Below are positions 13,039 to 20,841 of a DNA stretch of 41,294 nucleotides, piece after piece (position 1 is the stretch's first letter; every line of letters starts with the position of its first letter). Below the pieces are notes generated by a model, which was not told the origin of the DNA, searched no databases, and saw only the letters and a program-made list of their open reading frames with translations. The translations under genes were made by a program, and so were the position numbers. Source of the DNA: a virus; IMG/VR virus record IMGVR_UViG_3300030333_003967, positions 1 to 41,294 of that record. One strand, given 5' to 3'.

Positions 13039-14472
13039 GTGAGTTATAGCGGTTACAGTTTCAATACTAGGCAGGCAAGTTCAAAGGTTGCCAGTCCTGA
13101 AGATCCTTGCGCGGCTTGGTTGGATCAGGAACCACATTGGGGATTGATCGAGGATTTAATTGCGGGCAGTTATGAAATAAGACGACGGCATCGAAGGTAT
13201 TTGCCTCAAGAACCACGCGAGACGGACGAAAGTTATGACAACAGATTGGCTCGTTCAGTTTGTCCGCCGTATTTTTTGAGACTTGAGAGAATGTTGGGCG
13301 GGATGTTAACAAGGAAGCCTGTCAGATTGACAGACGTTAATGATGCTGTGCGTGAACAATTATTCGATGTGGACCTCCAGGGGAATGATCTGAATATTTG
13401 GACTTATAACACTAGTCGCCTAGCAATTCGGTATGGCCATGTTGGTGTTTTAGTAGATGCACCTGCGGCGGGAACAGAAGGCCGCCCATATTGGTGCGCT
13501 TATACACCGCGAGACATTTTAGGTTGGCGGTCTGAAGTTATAGAGGGCAAGCCACAGTTAACACAGCTTCGATTATCAGAACGTGTTATTGAACCAGAGG
13601 GAATGTATGGCGAAGTTGAAGTTGAACAGATCAGGGTATTAACTCCTGGCGCGTTTGAAATTCATCGCAAGGGCGAAGACGGCGAGTTCAAATTGGTCGA
13701 TGAAGGAACAACTGCTTTAAGTGAGATTCCATTTTCTGTTGCGTATGCGAACAGGGTGGGAATTATGGAATCACGTCCACCGATGGAGGATATTGCCGAA
13801 TTGAATTTAAAGGCGTATCAAATCCAAAGCGATCTGGATAATATGTTGCATATTTCTGGAGTGCCGATGCTGGCATTCTTTGGTTTCCCTCAAACAGGCG
13901 AGGAAGTTAGTGCAGGCCCAGGTGAAGCGCTAGCTTTCCCCCCTGAAGGCAAGGCTGAATATATCGAGCCAGAGGGTAAAAGTTACGACGCGCAATTCAA
14001 GCGTTTAGATCAACTTGAAGGTCAGATTAATAATTTGGGTCTTGCGGCTGTGCTTGGAATGAAGATGGGAGCTGAAACGGCTGAGTCTAAAAGGATCGAT
14101 CGAAGCCAAGGCGATAGCACCATGCAGGTCATCGCTCAACAGATGCAAGATATGATCGACAACTGCTTAACTTTTCATGCCAAGTATTTAGGCATTAATG
14201 AGTTTGGTAGTAGTTTCGTTAATCGTGATTTCTTAGCTTCTCGGTTAGATTCGCAAGAGATTGGTAGTTTGCTGCAACTTTACACAGCAGGAACGATCAC
14301 TCAAGAAACTTTATTAAAGCAGCTTGAAGAAGGCGAAGTATTAGGCGATGAGTTTCAGGTGGAGGAAGAATTGGAGGCGACACAGTTGGCAGGTTTGGAG
14401 ATTCAAACGGAACCTCCCGAACCTGAAGAGGATGTTGATGAATTTGTGGAAGAAGTGGAAGAGGACGAGTAA
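13039..14472 (+). CDS. portal protein (DUF4055 type)
   Basis: A 477-aa portal that forms the dodecameric ring through which DNA enters and leaves. The N-terminal half with SVCPPYFLRLERMLGGMLTR, YGHVGVLVDAPA and the later helical region resembles the DUF4055 portal family. The C-terminus is very acidic. The start is a GTG at 13039; an ATG five bases earlier is out of frame and closes at once. Its position between large terminase and the head morphogenesis protein supports the call. Confidence 0.88.
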   Translation: MSYSGYSFNTRQASSKVASPEDPCAAWLDQEPHWGLIEDLIAGSYEIRRRHRRYLPQEPRETDESYDNRLARSVCPPYFLRLERMLGGMLTRKPVRLTDVNDAVREQLFDVDLQGNDLNIWTYNTSRLAIRYGHVGVLVDAPAAGTEGRPYWCAYTPRDILGWRSEVIEGKPQLTQLRLSERVIEPEGMYGEVEVEQIRVLTPGAFEIHRKGEDGEFKLVDEGTTALSEIPFSVAYANRVGIMESRPPMEDIAELNLKAYQIQSDLDNMLHISGVPMLAFFGFPQTGEEVSAGPGEALAFPPEGKAEYIEPEGKSYDAQFKRLDQLEGQINNLGLAAVLGMKMGAETAESKRIDRSQGDSTMQVIAQQMQDMIDNCLTFHAKYLGINEFGSSFVNRDFLASRLDSQEIGSLLQLYTAGTITQETLLKQLEEGEVLGDEFQVEEELEATQLAGLEIQTEPPEPEEDVDEFVEEVEEDE

Positions 14473-14476
14473 GTGA

Positions 14477-16963
14477 ATGGAGGATTTACCTGAAGGTCTA
14501 TTTAGAAACGCGATAGACCTAAACCGTTTCAGTAATGGAACTTCTAAAAAGCTAATTAATTCTTATAACCGCATCATTCTGAAAGCGATTAAGGAGTTGA
14601 AGCGAATCGAGGAAATGCCAAGTGCAAAACGTCCAAAGGTTCGAGCTGCAAGATTGCGGGCGTTATTGGCTCAAACAAAAGCAAGTCTCAACACTTGGTC
14701 AGTTAAGAGCGTCAATGAATTAGCGAAGGATTTAGAAGGGATTGCACAGATTCAGTCAGATTTTGCAACGCAACAAATATCAAAAGCTTTGTCGCCTAGC
14801 GCAAGACAACTTTTATCTGTTAATTCGGTAGAGGTCACGCCAAGTTTTGCAAAGGCGGTTGTCAATGCCGACCCGTTGGATATAAGCACAAACGTTTTAA
14901 GTCAAAGTCTGGATGATGCGGTTAGAGGCGCAACGGGCAATTTCAAACTAACGGCAACTCAAGGCTCTCAAATCAGGATGCCAGGAGGGGAGAGCATCAC
15001 CAAATTATTTAGAGGGTTAGCGGAAAAGAATGCAGAATTATTTGCAACGAATGTACAAGATGGTCTTTTAACAGGTGAAACAACACAACAAATAGCAAGG
15101 CGATTAGTTGGTAATTTGGAGTTTGGTCAAAAAGCGATGAGCGCAAGACAACTCGCAATGGCGGGTGGGGAATCGACGAAGATGGCAAATCATCAGATTA
15201 TGGCAATCACTCGGACAAGCATTAATCAAGTTGCGAACAAGGCAAGTCAGCAAGTTTATAGAGCAAATCCTGATCTAACTTCAAAATATAGATACGTTGC
15301 AACGCTTGACTCAAGGACTTCTCCAATTTGTAGAGAGCTAGATGGGAAGGAATTTATTTATGGAAAAGGTCCAGAACCAGCGCAGCATTTCAATTGCAGA
15401 TCAACAACGGTTGCTGTTATTGATTACGACAAGATTCAAAAGAAACATCCCAACGTAAAACCACCAAGCAAACCATTAGGGAAACGGGCAGCGGCGGGCG
15501 GATCAGTACCGAGCAATATGACTTATGGAAAATGGTTACAAAAACAACCTGCAAGCGTCAAAGCAAAAACACTAGGAAAAGAAAAGGCTAAATATTTTGA
15601 CAGGCTTTCAAAAAAATATGGCCCAGATGAAGCGATGAAAAGATTCGTCAGGGATGACGGTTCTGAAGTCTCGTTAAAAACTTTTAAGGCACGTTATGGG
15701 AAGCCAGAAGACATCAAGATAAAACCACCCGCCAAGCCAAAGCCAAAGCCAAAATTAAAACCAACAAAGAAAGAGGCTGCAATATTAGCGGCTGAGAAGA
15801 AGAAGAAGGCAGAGGTTCAGTCGTTGAAAAAACAGATTGATTCATTAGCTAAAGATTCACCATCGAAGGAAGTAACGGCACTTAAAAAAACAGTCGATCA
15901 AATTGCTGGTCCAGAGTTGGCAACAGCTTCGCAATTGAGCGCAAAGACACAAGACTATTTGATAAATTTCCAGCAATTAGACTTAAAGAATCCAAAGCAT
16001 GTTCAATGGTTCAAGACTCAAGTCGCTTTTAACTCTGACATCATTCCAAAGGATCAACTAAAAACGATCACGCCAGCACAATTATTCCGCAGGGTACAAG
16101 ACAAAGAAGTTGGATTATTACAGAAAAAATATGATAAGGCTTTCAAAAAGTCATTACTACCTAAAAAAGAAGCCGTTAAACGTGCACCTTTAAAGAAATG
16201 GGATGATAAAAGTTATCTTGACAAGAATCTTGCGGGGTCTTCTAACGTTAGTGCTGTAAGAAAACAGAGCGCAGCGGGTCGAAAGACGACAGGCGATTTA
16301 TTTGAGAAACCCAACGAAAAGAACTTAGGACTTACAAAAGCACAATTAAAAGACACAGAAAATATTATCGGCGAATGGTGTGGCGATAGTTATGTTGAGT
16401 TGCGAGGATCTCAACTTCAGCAAGCGCAAGCAGTTGGAGCGCAGTTAAACCCTCAACAGATTAAGCATTTAAAGAGATACAAGGACATCCGAGCGCGGAG
16501 CGCATCTGCCCAGAACGCATGGGCAAGGCAAGCAGACAAGATGGAAGACTTTATTTCAAAGTCACCAAAATGGAAGGGAGAACCAGAAGGGTTATTGAAA
16601 GGGCAAATAGAAAAGAACGGGACAATCTTTAGAGGTATGGCGTTGAATGATCCAAAGGTTGTCGAGTCGATTATTGAGTCTTATAAGAACGGCGATGCTG
16701 GATTAACGATGGAAAGCTGGACAATGAGCAGAACGAAGGCTGGTAATTTTGCTTTAGGAGAGATTGGACATGGTAATCATCAAGTAATTTTGAAGCAAGT
16801 TAATAAATACGGTACGTCTATCGAAAATTACAACGGTCAAGGGGAAAGGGAGATCCTTCAACCTAGAGGCGTGAGGTATAGGGTTCTAAAAAGCACTACA
16901 GATAAATGGACAGAAAAAGGCAAGGCTCATTCTATGACTGAGATATTCTTGGAAGCCTATTAA
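14477..16963 (+). CDS. head morphogenesis protein (SPP1 gp7/Mu F-like) fused to ADP-ribosyltransferase
   Basis: An 828-aa protein. The N-terminal part holds a Mu gpF/SPP1 gp7-like minor head domain (about 245-315: ITRTSINQVANKASQQVYRA, ATLDSRTSPICRELDG, HFNCRSTTV). A lysine/proline-rich linker with possible coiled coil (about 415-480) leads to a C-terminal domain (about 660-828) with R-S-E ADP-ribosyltransferase signatures: TIFRGM (R719), ESWTMS (S747-S751) and GEREIL (E790-x-E792). Such minor head proteins can be ejected with the DNA, so the enzyme may modify a host protein at infection. Head call firm; enzyme call good but from motifs only. Confidence 0.87.
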   Translation: MEDLPEGLFRNAIDLNRFSNGTSKKLINSYNRIILKAIKELKRIEEMPSAKRPKVRAARLRALLAQTKASLNTWSVKSVNELAKDLEGIAQIQSDFATQQISKALSPSARQLLSVNSVEVTPSFAKAVVNADPLDISTNVLSQSLDDAVRGATGNFKLTATQGSQIRMPGGESITKLFRGLAEKNAELFATNVQDGLLTGETTQQIARRLVGNLEFGQKAMSARQLAMAGGESTKMANHQIMAITRTSINQVANKASQQVYRANPDLTSKYRYVATLDSRTSPICRELDGKEFIYGKGPEPAQHFNCRSTTVAVIDYDKIQKKHPNVKPPSKPLGKRAAAGGSVPSNMTYGKWLQKQPASVKAKTLGKEKAKYFDRLSKKYGPDEAMKRFVRDDGSEVSLKTFKARYGKPEDIKIKPPAKPKPKPKLKPTKKEAAILAAEKKKKAEVQSLKKQIDSLAKDSPSKEVTALKKTVDQIAGPELATASQLSAKTQDYLINFQQLDLKNPKHVQWFKTQVAFNSDIIPKDQLKTITPAQLFRRVQDKEVGLLQKKYDKAFKKSLLPKKEAVKRAPLKKWDDKSYLDKNLAGSSNVSAVRKQSAAGRKTTGDLFEKPNEKNLGLTKAQLKDTENIIGEWCGDSYVELRGSQLQQAQAVGAQLNPQQIKHLKRYKDIRARSASAQNAWARQADKMEDFISKSPKWKGEPEGLLKGQIEKNGTIFRGMALNDPKVVESIIESYKNGDAGLTMESWTMSRTKAGNFALGEIGHGNHQVILKQVNKYGTSIENYNGQGEREILQPRGVRYRVLKSTTDKWTEKGKAHSMTEIFLEAY

Positions 16964-17124
16964 AAAGCGTTAGGTGGTTTTTTTGAGTGGGTTTTGATTG
17001 TAGTTCCTGCTTTTTCCATGTCTTTAAAAACTTCTTCTTCTGTTCTTTGGTCTTCAGTATCGACTGAATAACCAATTTCAAGATCTGTAAAGCGGGCTGT
17101 ATCGCCTTGGGGTTGTTTTGCCAT
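16960..17124 (-). CDS. possible 54-aa minus-strand gene in the structural region
   Basis: A 54-aa acidic ORF (MAKQPQGDTARFTDLEIGYS at the start, KTHSKKPPNAF at the end) fills the gap after the head morphogenesis gene on the opposite strand, overlapping that gene's stop by a few bases. The residue mix looks coding (TEDQRTEEEVFKDMEKAG). CAACCCC falls just after its ATG. It lacks a clear ribosome binding site and would be the only minus-strand gene in the late block, so it remains uncertain. Confidence 0.4.
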   Translation of the reverse strand: MAKQPQGDTARFTDLEIGYSVDTEDQRTEEEVFKDMEKAGTTIKTHSKKPPNAF

Positions 17125-17145
17125 ACTTATATCATGCCATAAAAG

Positions 17146-17155
17146 AGGGGTGTAT
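17146..17155 (+). promoter_or_regulatory. AGGGGTGTAT motif, plus orientation
   Basis: A perfect copy of the motif seen in the minus-strand promoters, followed by CCATG and TATAAA (17161-17166), which could be a -10 box for scaffold and capsid transcription; no good -35 was found. The same AGAGGGG also makes an acceptable Shine-Dalgarno for the ATG at 17158, so its role is ambiguous. Confidence 0.4.
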
Positions 17156-17157
17156 CC

Positions 17158-17202
17158 ATGTATAAAAAGGGCAAAAAGAAGAAAAAGGGTAAAAAGAAGT
17201 AA
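17158..17202 (+). CDS. 14-residue polylysine micropeptide
   Basis: ATG to TAA encodes MYKKGKKKKKGKKK, ten lysines in 14 residues. AGAGGGG (17144-17150) lies seven bases upstream as a usable ribosome binding site. I recall similar Lys/Gly-rich short ORFs before scaffold genes in marine phage genomes. A DNA- or RNA-binding peptide in the head would be plausible, but a leader peptide controlling downstream translation, or chance, cannot be excluded. Confidence 0.4.
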   Translation: MYKKGKKKKKGKKK

Positions 17203-17228
17203 TATGAGGACACAATCCGTTTCGATTT

Positions 17229-17354
17229 ATGGCTGAAACATTTTTCCAGAAGCTTGCCAAGTACAAAGGCAAGACCCCAGAGTGTGATATTGCGCCACCT
17301 GAAGTTGTAAAGGTTCCAAAGAAAAAGCCAAAAGCCAAAAAACCTGTAGAATAA
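17229..17354 (+). CDS. 41-aa lysine-rich protein, unknown function
   Basis: A 41-aa ORF, MAETFFQKLAKYKGKTPECD continuing to a lysine/proline-rich C-terminus (VPKKKPKAKKPVE). It lies between the polylysine ORF and the scaffold gene. There is no good Shine-Dalgarno within ten bases. The basic tail resembles that of the 55-aa protein before the connector gene at 19682, so basic small proteins recur in this head module. Role unknown. Confidence 0.5.
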   Translation: MAETFFQKLAKYKGKTPECDIAPPEVVKVPKKKPKAKKPVE

Positions 17355-17366
17355 TCATTAACCTTT

Positions 17367-17381
17367 TAACCCTGCGGGTTA
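17367..17381 (+). promoter_or_regulatory. hairpin directly before the scaffold start
   Basis: TAACCC-TGC-GGGTTA is a perfect 6-bp stem with a 3-nt loop ending four bases before the scaffold ATG at 17385. It replaces a Shine-Dalgarno sequence and could modulate initiation. Confidence 0.45.
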
Positions 17382-17384
17382 TTT

Positions 17385-18071
17385 ATGTCAGACGAACAAG
17401 TTCAAGAGGCTGCGCCTGTTGAAGCTCAAAGCGACGAAACAGACGCTCTTAAAACTAGTGTTGCAAACCTAGAACGAAAAAACAGCGAGTTAATCGCTGA
17501 ATTGCGGGCTGCAAGAAATAGCAAGCCCAAGGCTCCAAGTGATTATGAGGAGCTAGTTGAGTTTAAGCGAAAAGCAGAACAATCAAAGCTTGAATCCGAG
17601 GGCAAATATAACGAGGCTTTACAATCGCGGGAGCAACAATTTAGAGATGCCGTCAAGGAAAAAGATGAGAAGATTAAGGAGCTAGAGGCGCAGTTAAAAG
17701 AATTGCAATTAATTACACCTGCTGTTTCTGCCTTATCAGAATATGTAAGGGACACAGATTATGCGTTAAGTAAATTAGGCAAGGACAAAATCAAGATGGA
17801 TGCAACTGGAAAAGTTGTCGTCTTATCAGAAGATGGATTTACAGAAACGCCCTTAAAAGAGGCGGCGACTTCAATGCTGCCAGATTGGATTTTAAAGAAG
17901 GAAGCACTTCAAGGCGGCGGCGCACCGATTGGTAAGAGTTCAGGTAAAGGTATCCCTCCAGGATCTAAGAATCCATTTTTGCCAGAAAGTTATAATTTGA
18001 CAGAACAGGGTCGGTTATATGAGCGAGATAGAGATTTATATGAAAAGTACAAAACGGCCGCGAGTGGTTAA
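17385..18071 (+). CDS. capsid scaffold protein
   Basis: A 228-aa scaffold that guides capsid assembly and is then lost. The N-terminal half is charged coiled coil (TSVANLERKNSELIAELRAA, then FRDAVKEKDEKIKELEAQLK), the middle is short and ordered, and the C-terminal part is flexible and basic (GGGAPIGKSSGKG). Its position immediately before the major capsid gene is standard. The start has a hairpin instead of a ribosome binding site. No protease gene was seen, so the scaffold may leave intact. Confidence 0.82.
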   Translation: MSDEQVQEAAPVEAQSDETDALKTSVANLERKNSELIAELRAARNSKPKAPSDYEELVEFKRKAEQSKLESEGKYNEALQSREQQFRDAVKEKDEKIKELEAQLKELQLITPAVSALSEYVRDTDYALSKLGKDKIKMDATGKVVVLSEDGFTETPLKEAATSMLPDWILKKEALQGGGAPIGKSSGKGIPPGSKNPFLPESYNLTEQGRLYERDRDLYEKYKTAASG

Positions 18072-18094
18072 GATATCATCAATGAGTTACAAAA

Positions 18095-18124
18095 GGCTGC
18101 GCCGATGTGACTAGGGCTGCGCCC
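18095..18124 (+). promoter_or_regulatory. two small TGC-loop hairpins before the capsid gene
   Basis: GGC-TGC-GCC (18095-18103) and GGGC-TGC-GCCC (18114-18124) lie in the 87-bp gap between scaffold and capsid genes. They share loop sequence TGC with the hairpin before the scaffold. Stems are only 3-4 bp, so significance is uncertain. Confidence 0.3.
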
Positions 18125-18158
18125 AAACTGTAAAAACTTTTTCTTGGAGACTTAATTC

Positions 18159-19184
18159 GTGGCGACATTACGCTCCGATGTTGTCATCCCAGAGGTCTTT
18201 ACGCCTTATGTAATAGAGGCCAGTACACAACTAGACGCGTTTTTGCAGTCTGGTGTTGTTCAGCCTATGGCGGAATTAAATGCTTCTGAAGATGGCGGCG
18301 ATTTCATAAAAGTCCCATTTTGGTCTGCGAACCTTAGTGGCGATTTTGAAGTTCTATCTGATAGTTCTTCCTTAACTCCTGGCAAGATCACAACTGGTCA
18401 ACAAATAGGAGTTGTATTGCACAGAGGACGTGCATGGGAGTCAAGAGATTTAGCTGCTCTTGCTGCTGGCGCTGATCCAATGGCTGCAATCGGTCAAAAA
18501 GTAGCGGCTTACGTTGCAAACCAAAGACAGAAAGATCTTCTTTCTGCTCTGTCTGGATGCTTTGGAAGTATTAACGCTAACGATTCAAACAGTGCTTTCT
18601 TCCCTCTTTGCGTTGATTCAGAGAGTAGCGACACACCAACAGCTCTAAGTCCAAGGCATATTGCAAAAGCAAGAGCCATACTTGGAGATGCTGGCGAGAA
18701 GCTTTCTGTGATTTGTATGCACTCAAAAGTGTATTACGACTTAGTAGAAAGAAAAGCTATCGATCGCATTTACGACAACACTGGTACAGCTGACGGATCT
18801 GCAACATCAGGTTCGACCGCAGGTGCTTTTGGCGGCGTAGGTGTTCCAACATTCATGGGCCTTCGCGTCATCGTTTCTGACGATGTTGCAACCACAGGTT
18901 CAGGTTCCTCTACTGAATACAGTACATACGTATTTACTCCAGGCGCAGTTGGAACAGGCGAACAGGCAGCAATGAAGACTGAGACTGACAGGGATATCCT
19001 TGCCAAGTCCAGCGCTTTAGCTATTGATTTGCATTATTGCTATCACCCTGTTGGTGCTAAGTGGGCAACTACTGATACAAACCCAACAAGGGCTGAATTG
19101 GAAACCGTAGCCAAGTGGTCGAAGGTCTACGAAACAAAGAACTGCGGCATCGTGAGAATCACGAATGTCAGCAACCAGGATTGA
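18159..19184 (+). CDS. major capsid protein
   Basis: A 341-aa coat protein. It begins MATLRSDVVIPEVFTPYVIE, typical of capsid proteins of this gp5-like group, continues with FIKVPFWSANLSGD and VVLHRGRAWESRDLAALAAG (the usual long helix and strand region), and has VICMHSKVYYDL and GLRVIVSDD (the P-domain strands and helix seen in HK97-fold capsids). The GTG start has GGAG (in CTTGGAGAC) nine to ten bases upstream. It follows the scaffold gene and should be the most expressed structural gene. Confidence 0.9.
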   Translation: MATLRSDVVIPEVFTPYVIEASTQLDAFLQSGVVQPMAELNASEDGGDFIKVPFWSANLSGDFEVLSDSSSLTPGKITTGQQIGVVLHRGRAWESRDLAALAAGADPMAAIGQKVAAYVANQRQKDLLSALSGCFGSINANDSNSAFFPLCVDSESSDTPTALSPRHIAKARAILGDAGEKLSVICMHSKVYYDLVERKAIDRIYDNTGTADGSATSGSTAGAFGGVGVPTFMGLRVIVSDDVATTGSGSSTEYSTYVFTPGAVGTGEQAAMKTETDRDILAKSSALAIDLHYCYHPVGAKWATTDTNPTRAELETVAKWSKVYETKNCGIVRITNVSNQD

Positions 19185-19195
19185 GGTAATTAATT

Positions 19196-19561
19196 ATGCC
19201 TTCTGTATTTGAAGCAACTGCGGGCGCTGCGCTCGGAGTAGGTTCAGACCAAACTGGTTCTGTAACTCAAGCAACAAGTAAAGCAACTGGAGTTACCTTA
19301 AACAAGGTAGCTGGCGTCATCACTATGGATGATGCTCAGTTAAATGCTGGCGTTGAAGTTTCTTTCACTGTTACTAACAGCGAGGTAACTGCAAGCGATG
19401 TTGTCCTTGTAAACCACGCCTCCGGCGGAACTGCTGGGTCTTATTTAGCTCAAGCAAATAGTATAGCTGCTGGATCTTTTGCGATCACAGTGACTAATGC
19501 TTCTGCTGGCAATTTAAGCGAAGCGATCGTTCTTAATTATCAAGTCTTAAAGGCTGGCTAA
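19196..19561 (+). CDS. likely capsid decoration or head fibre protein
   Basis: A 121-aa beta-rich protein. The C-terminal half VEVSFTVTNSEVTASDVVLV, then SFAITVTNASAGNLSEAIVL, is a compact beta-sandwich pattern that I recall from small proteins encoded right after the capsid gene in marine phages. The N-terminal GAALGVGSDQTGSVTQA is low-complexity. It probably decorates the capsid surface. Function is inferred from position and fold pattern only. Confidence 0.65.
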   Translation: MPSVFEATAGAALGVGSDQTGSVTQATSKATGVTLNKVAGVITMDDAQLNAGVEVSFTVTNSEVTASDVVLVNHASGGTAGSYLAQANSIAAGSFAITVTNASAGNLSEAIVLNYQVLKAG

Positions 19562-19728
19562 TGGGAATGGCCGCATTTAGGCGGATGCGGGAACGAAATG
19601 AGGCCGCTGCGAAAGCGGCGGCTTCTGTTCCACCATCAAAGCCAAAAAAGAAACGTAAACCAAAAGCCAAAGCATTAACAAATGGCGATCACGATAGTCG
19701 CGACGGCGGGGTCAGCGACGGCGAATAG
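19561..19728 (+). CDS. 55-aa basic protein overlapping the connector gene
   Basis: ATG 19561 overlaps the decoration-protein stop (TAATG). The protein starts MGMAAFRRMRERNEAAAKAA, has a PKKKRKPKAKA tract and ends in an acidic DGGVSDGE. The last 47 nt overlap the connector gene in another frame. The helix-plus-basic-tail layout recurs upstream of head-tail connector genes in many phages. Function unknown; DNA or connector binding is possible. Confidence 0.6.
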   Translation: MGMAAFRRMRERNEAAAKAAASVPPSKPKKKRKPKAKALTNGDHDSRDGGVSDGE

Positions 19729-20242
19729 TTACATCACATTGACCGATGCAGAAGACCTTATTGATGGTCTTGTGAAGGATGATGATGTTGTTGCTTGGGC
19801 CTCTGCCTCTACTGACGACAAAAACCGCGCTTTATATACAGCGACGCAGAGGATTGATCGTGAGAGATTTTTGGGTGCAAGAGCAACAGACACACAAGCT
19901 TTGCAATGGCCACGGACTGGAGTAAGAAAGCCTGACACGTATGTCAATACCTATGCGACGGGGTTTCCTTTTCGTATCACAACCGATTACTACACAGACA
20001 CAGAAATCCCAGACCAAATTCAAAAGGCTCAAATTGTTTTAGCAGTTTATTTAAGTAATAACAAAGCGGCTTTAAATTTGACAGGTCTTGAGGCTTATGG
20101 TCGTGTAGGGGTTGGAGGGATAGCAGTTTCACCATATCGATATGGCCCAGTTTGGGCGGATAATATCCCGCCTATGGTTGAGCGATATTTTACTGGCCTT
20201 AGAATAGGAGGACCAGGCAATGTTTCCATCAAACGGAGTTAA
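19682..20242 (+). CDS. head-tail connector, DnaT-like family
   Basis: A 186-aa protein of the DnaT-like/head-tail connector group: an N-terminal AGSATANSYITLTDAEDLID, then ALYTATQRIDRERFLGARAT and QALQWPRTG, then helix IPDQIQKAQIVLAVYL. These features mark the adaptor ring that sits under the portal. It overlaps the upstream small gene by 47 nt. The database name refers to DNA binding, but position supports a neck role. Confidence 0.82.
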   Translation: MAITIVATAGSATANSYITLTDAEDLIDGLVKDDDVVAWASASTDDKNRALYTATQRIDRERFLGARATDTQALQWPRTGVRKPDTYVNTYATGFPFRITTDYYTDTEIPDQIQKAQIVLAVYLSNNKAALNLTGLEAYGRVGVGGIAVSPYRYGPVWADNIPPMVERYFTGLRIGGPGNVSIKRS

Positions 20243-20251
20243 TTTTTTCTC

Positions 20252-20479
20252 ATGACTTATCCCGCCGCAATTATTATCACTGACACTGCTGCTCACACTG
20301 GCAGATTTGGCAAGGTCCATTGTTTGGCCGCTGCTGAAGCAACCTTTGTTGCTGAAAATCTTACAGAGAACGGATCATCAACTATTAATGGAATCACGAT
20401 GGGTGTTGGTTCTGAAGTTGAGGGAGTTATTACAAGCATTACTTTGGCAAGCGGCCAAGTTATTGCTTATAGGCTCTAA
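20252..20479 (+). CDS. small beta-rich neck-region protein
   Basis: A 75-aa protein (MTYPAAIIITDTAAHTGRFG at the start, EGVITSITLASGQVIAYRL at the end) with the alternating pattern of a small beta-barrel. It starts 10 bases after the connector and ends in TAATG shared with the next gene. Similar proteins occur at this place in related phages as I recall. Possibly a minor structural or spike component; no precise function. Confidence 0.6.
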   Translation: MTYPAAIIITDTAAHTGRFGKVHCLAAAEATFVAENLTENGSSTINGITMGVGSEVEGVITSITLASGQVIAYRL

Positions 20480-20841
20480 TGAGTTTAGCTAAGGCATTAC
20501 AGAAAGCAGCGAGCACCGCGACCAGCATTCCTGGTATCGGCGTTGATGTTGTGGTTCGAGCTGTATCAACTGGCTCATATAACACAACAACAGGAGCGAT
20601 TGCAGAAACAACTTCTGACACGACTGTCAAAGGTGTTTTTTCTGACGTTAATGCGCGTGAGGTTAATGATTTAATCGAAGCAGATGATCGTAAATGCACC
20701 GTTCCCGCTGCTGATTTTACCAACGCTCCAACCACTGCAGATCGTGTCGTTTATGGCGGAGTTAATTATCAAATCATTAGAGTGCATACAGTCAGCCAGT
20801 CGGGTGTTGACTTGACTTACGAAATGTATTTAAGAGCATGA
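20479..20841 (+). CDS. head closure / head-tail joining protein
   Basis: A 120-aa protein with a helical N-terminus (SLAKALQKAASTATSIPGIG) and a beta-rich remainder (VKGVFSDVNAREVNDLIEAD, VPAADFTNAPTTADRVVYGG, then VNYQIIRVHTV). The pattern of a value-setting loop 'D.V.Y.G..Y.I' is characteristic of head-tail joining proteins. It is flanked by the adaptor and an HK97 gp10-like gene, the usual order. It overlaps the next gene by four bases. Confidence 0.75.
   Translation: MSLAKALQKAASTATSIPGIGVDVVVRAVSTGSYNTTTGAIAETTSDTTVKGVFSDVNAREVNDLIEADDRKCTVPAADFTNAPTTADRVVYGGVNYQIIRVHTVSQSGVDLTYEMYLRA

Noticed and set aside
13034-13042. ATG at 13034 as portal start
   Set aside because: It is out of frame and meets a TGA after one more codon; the GTG at 13039 opens the portal frame.
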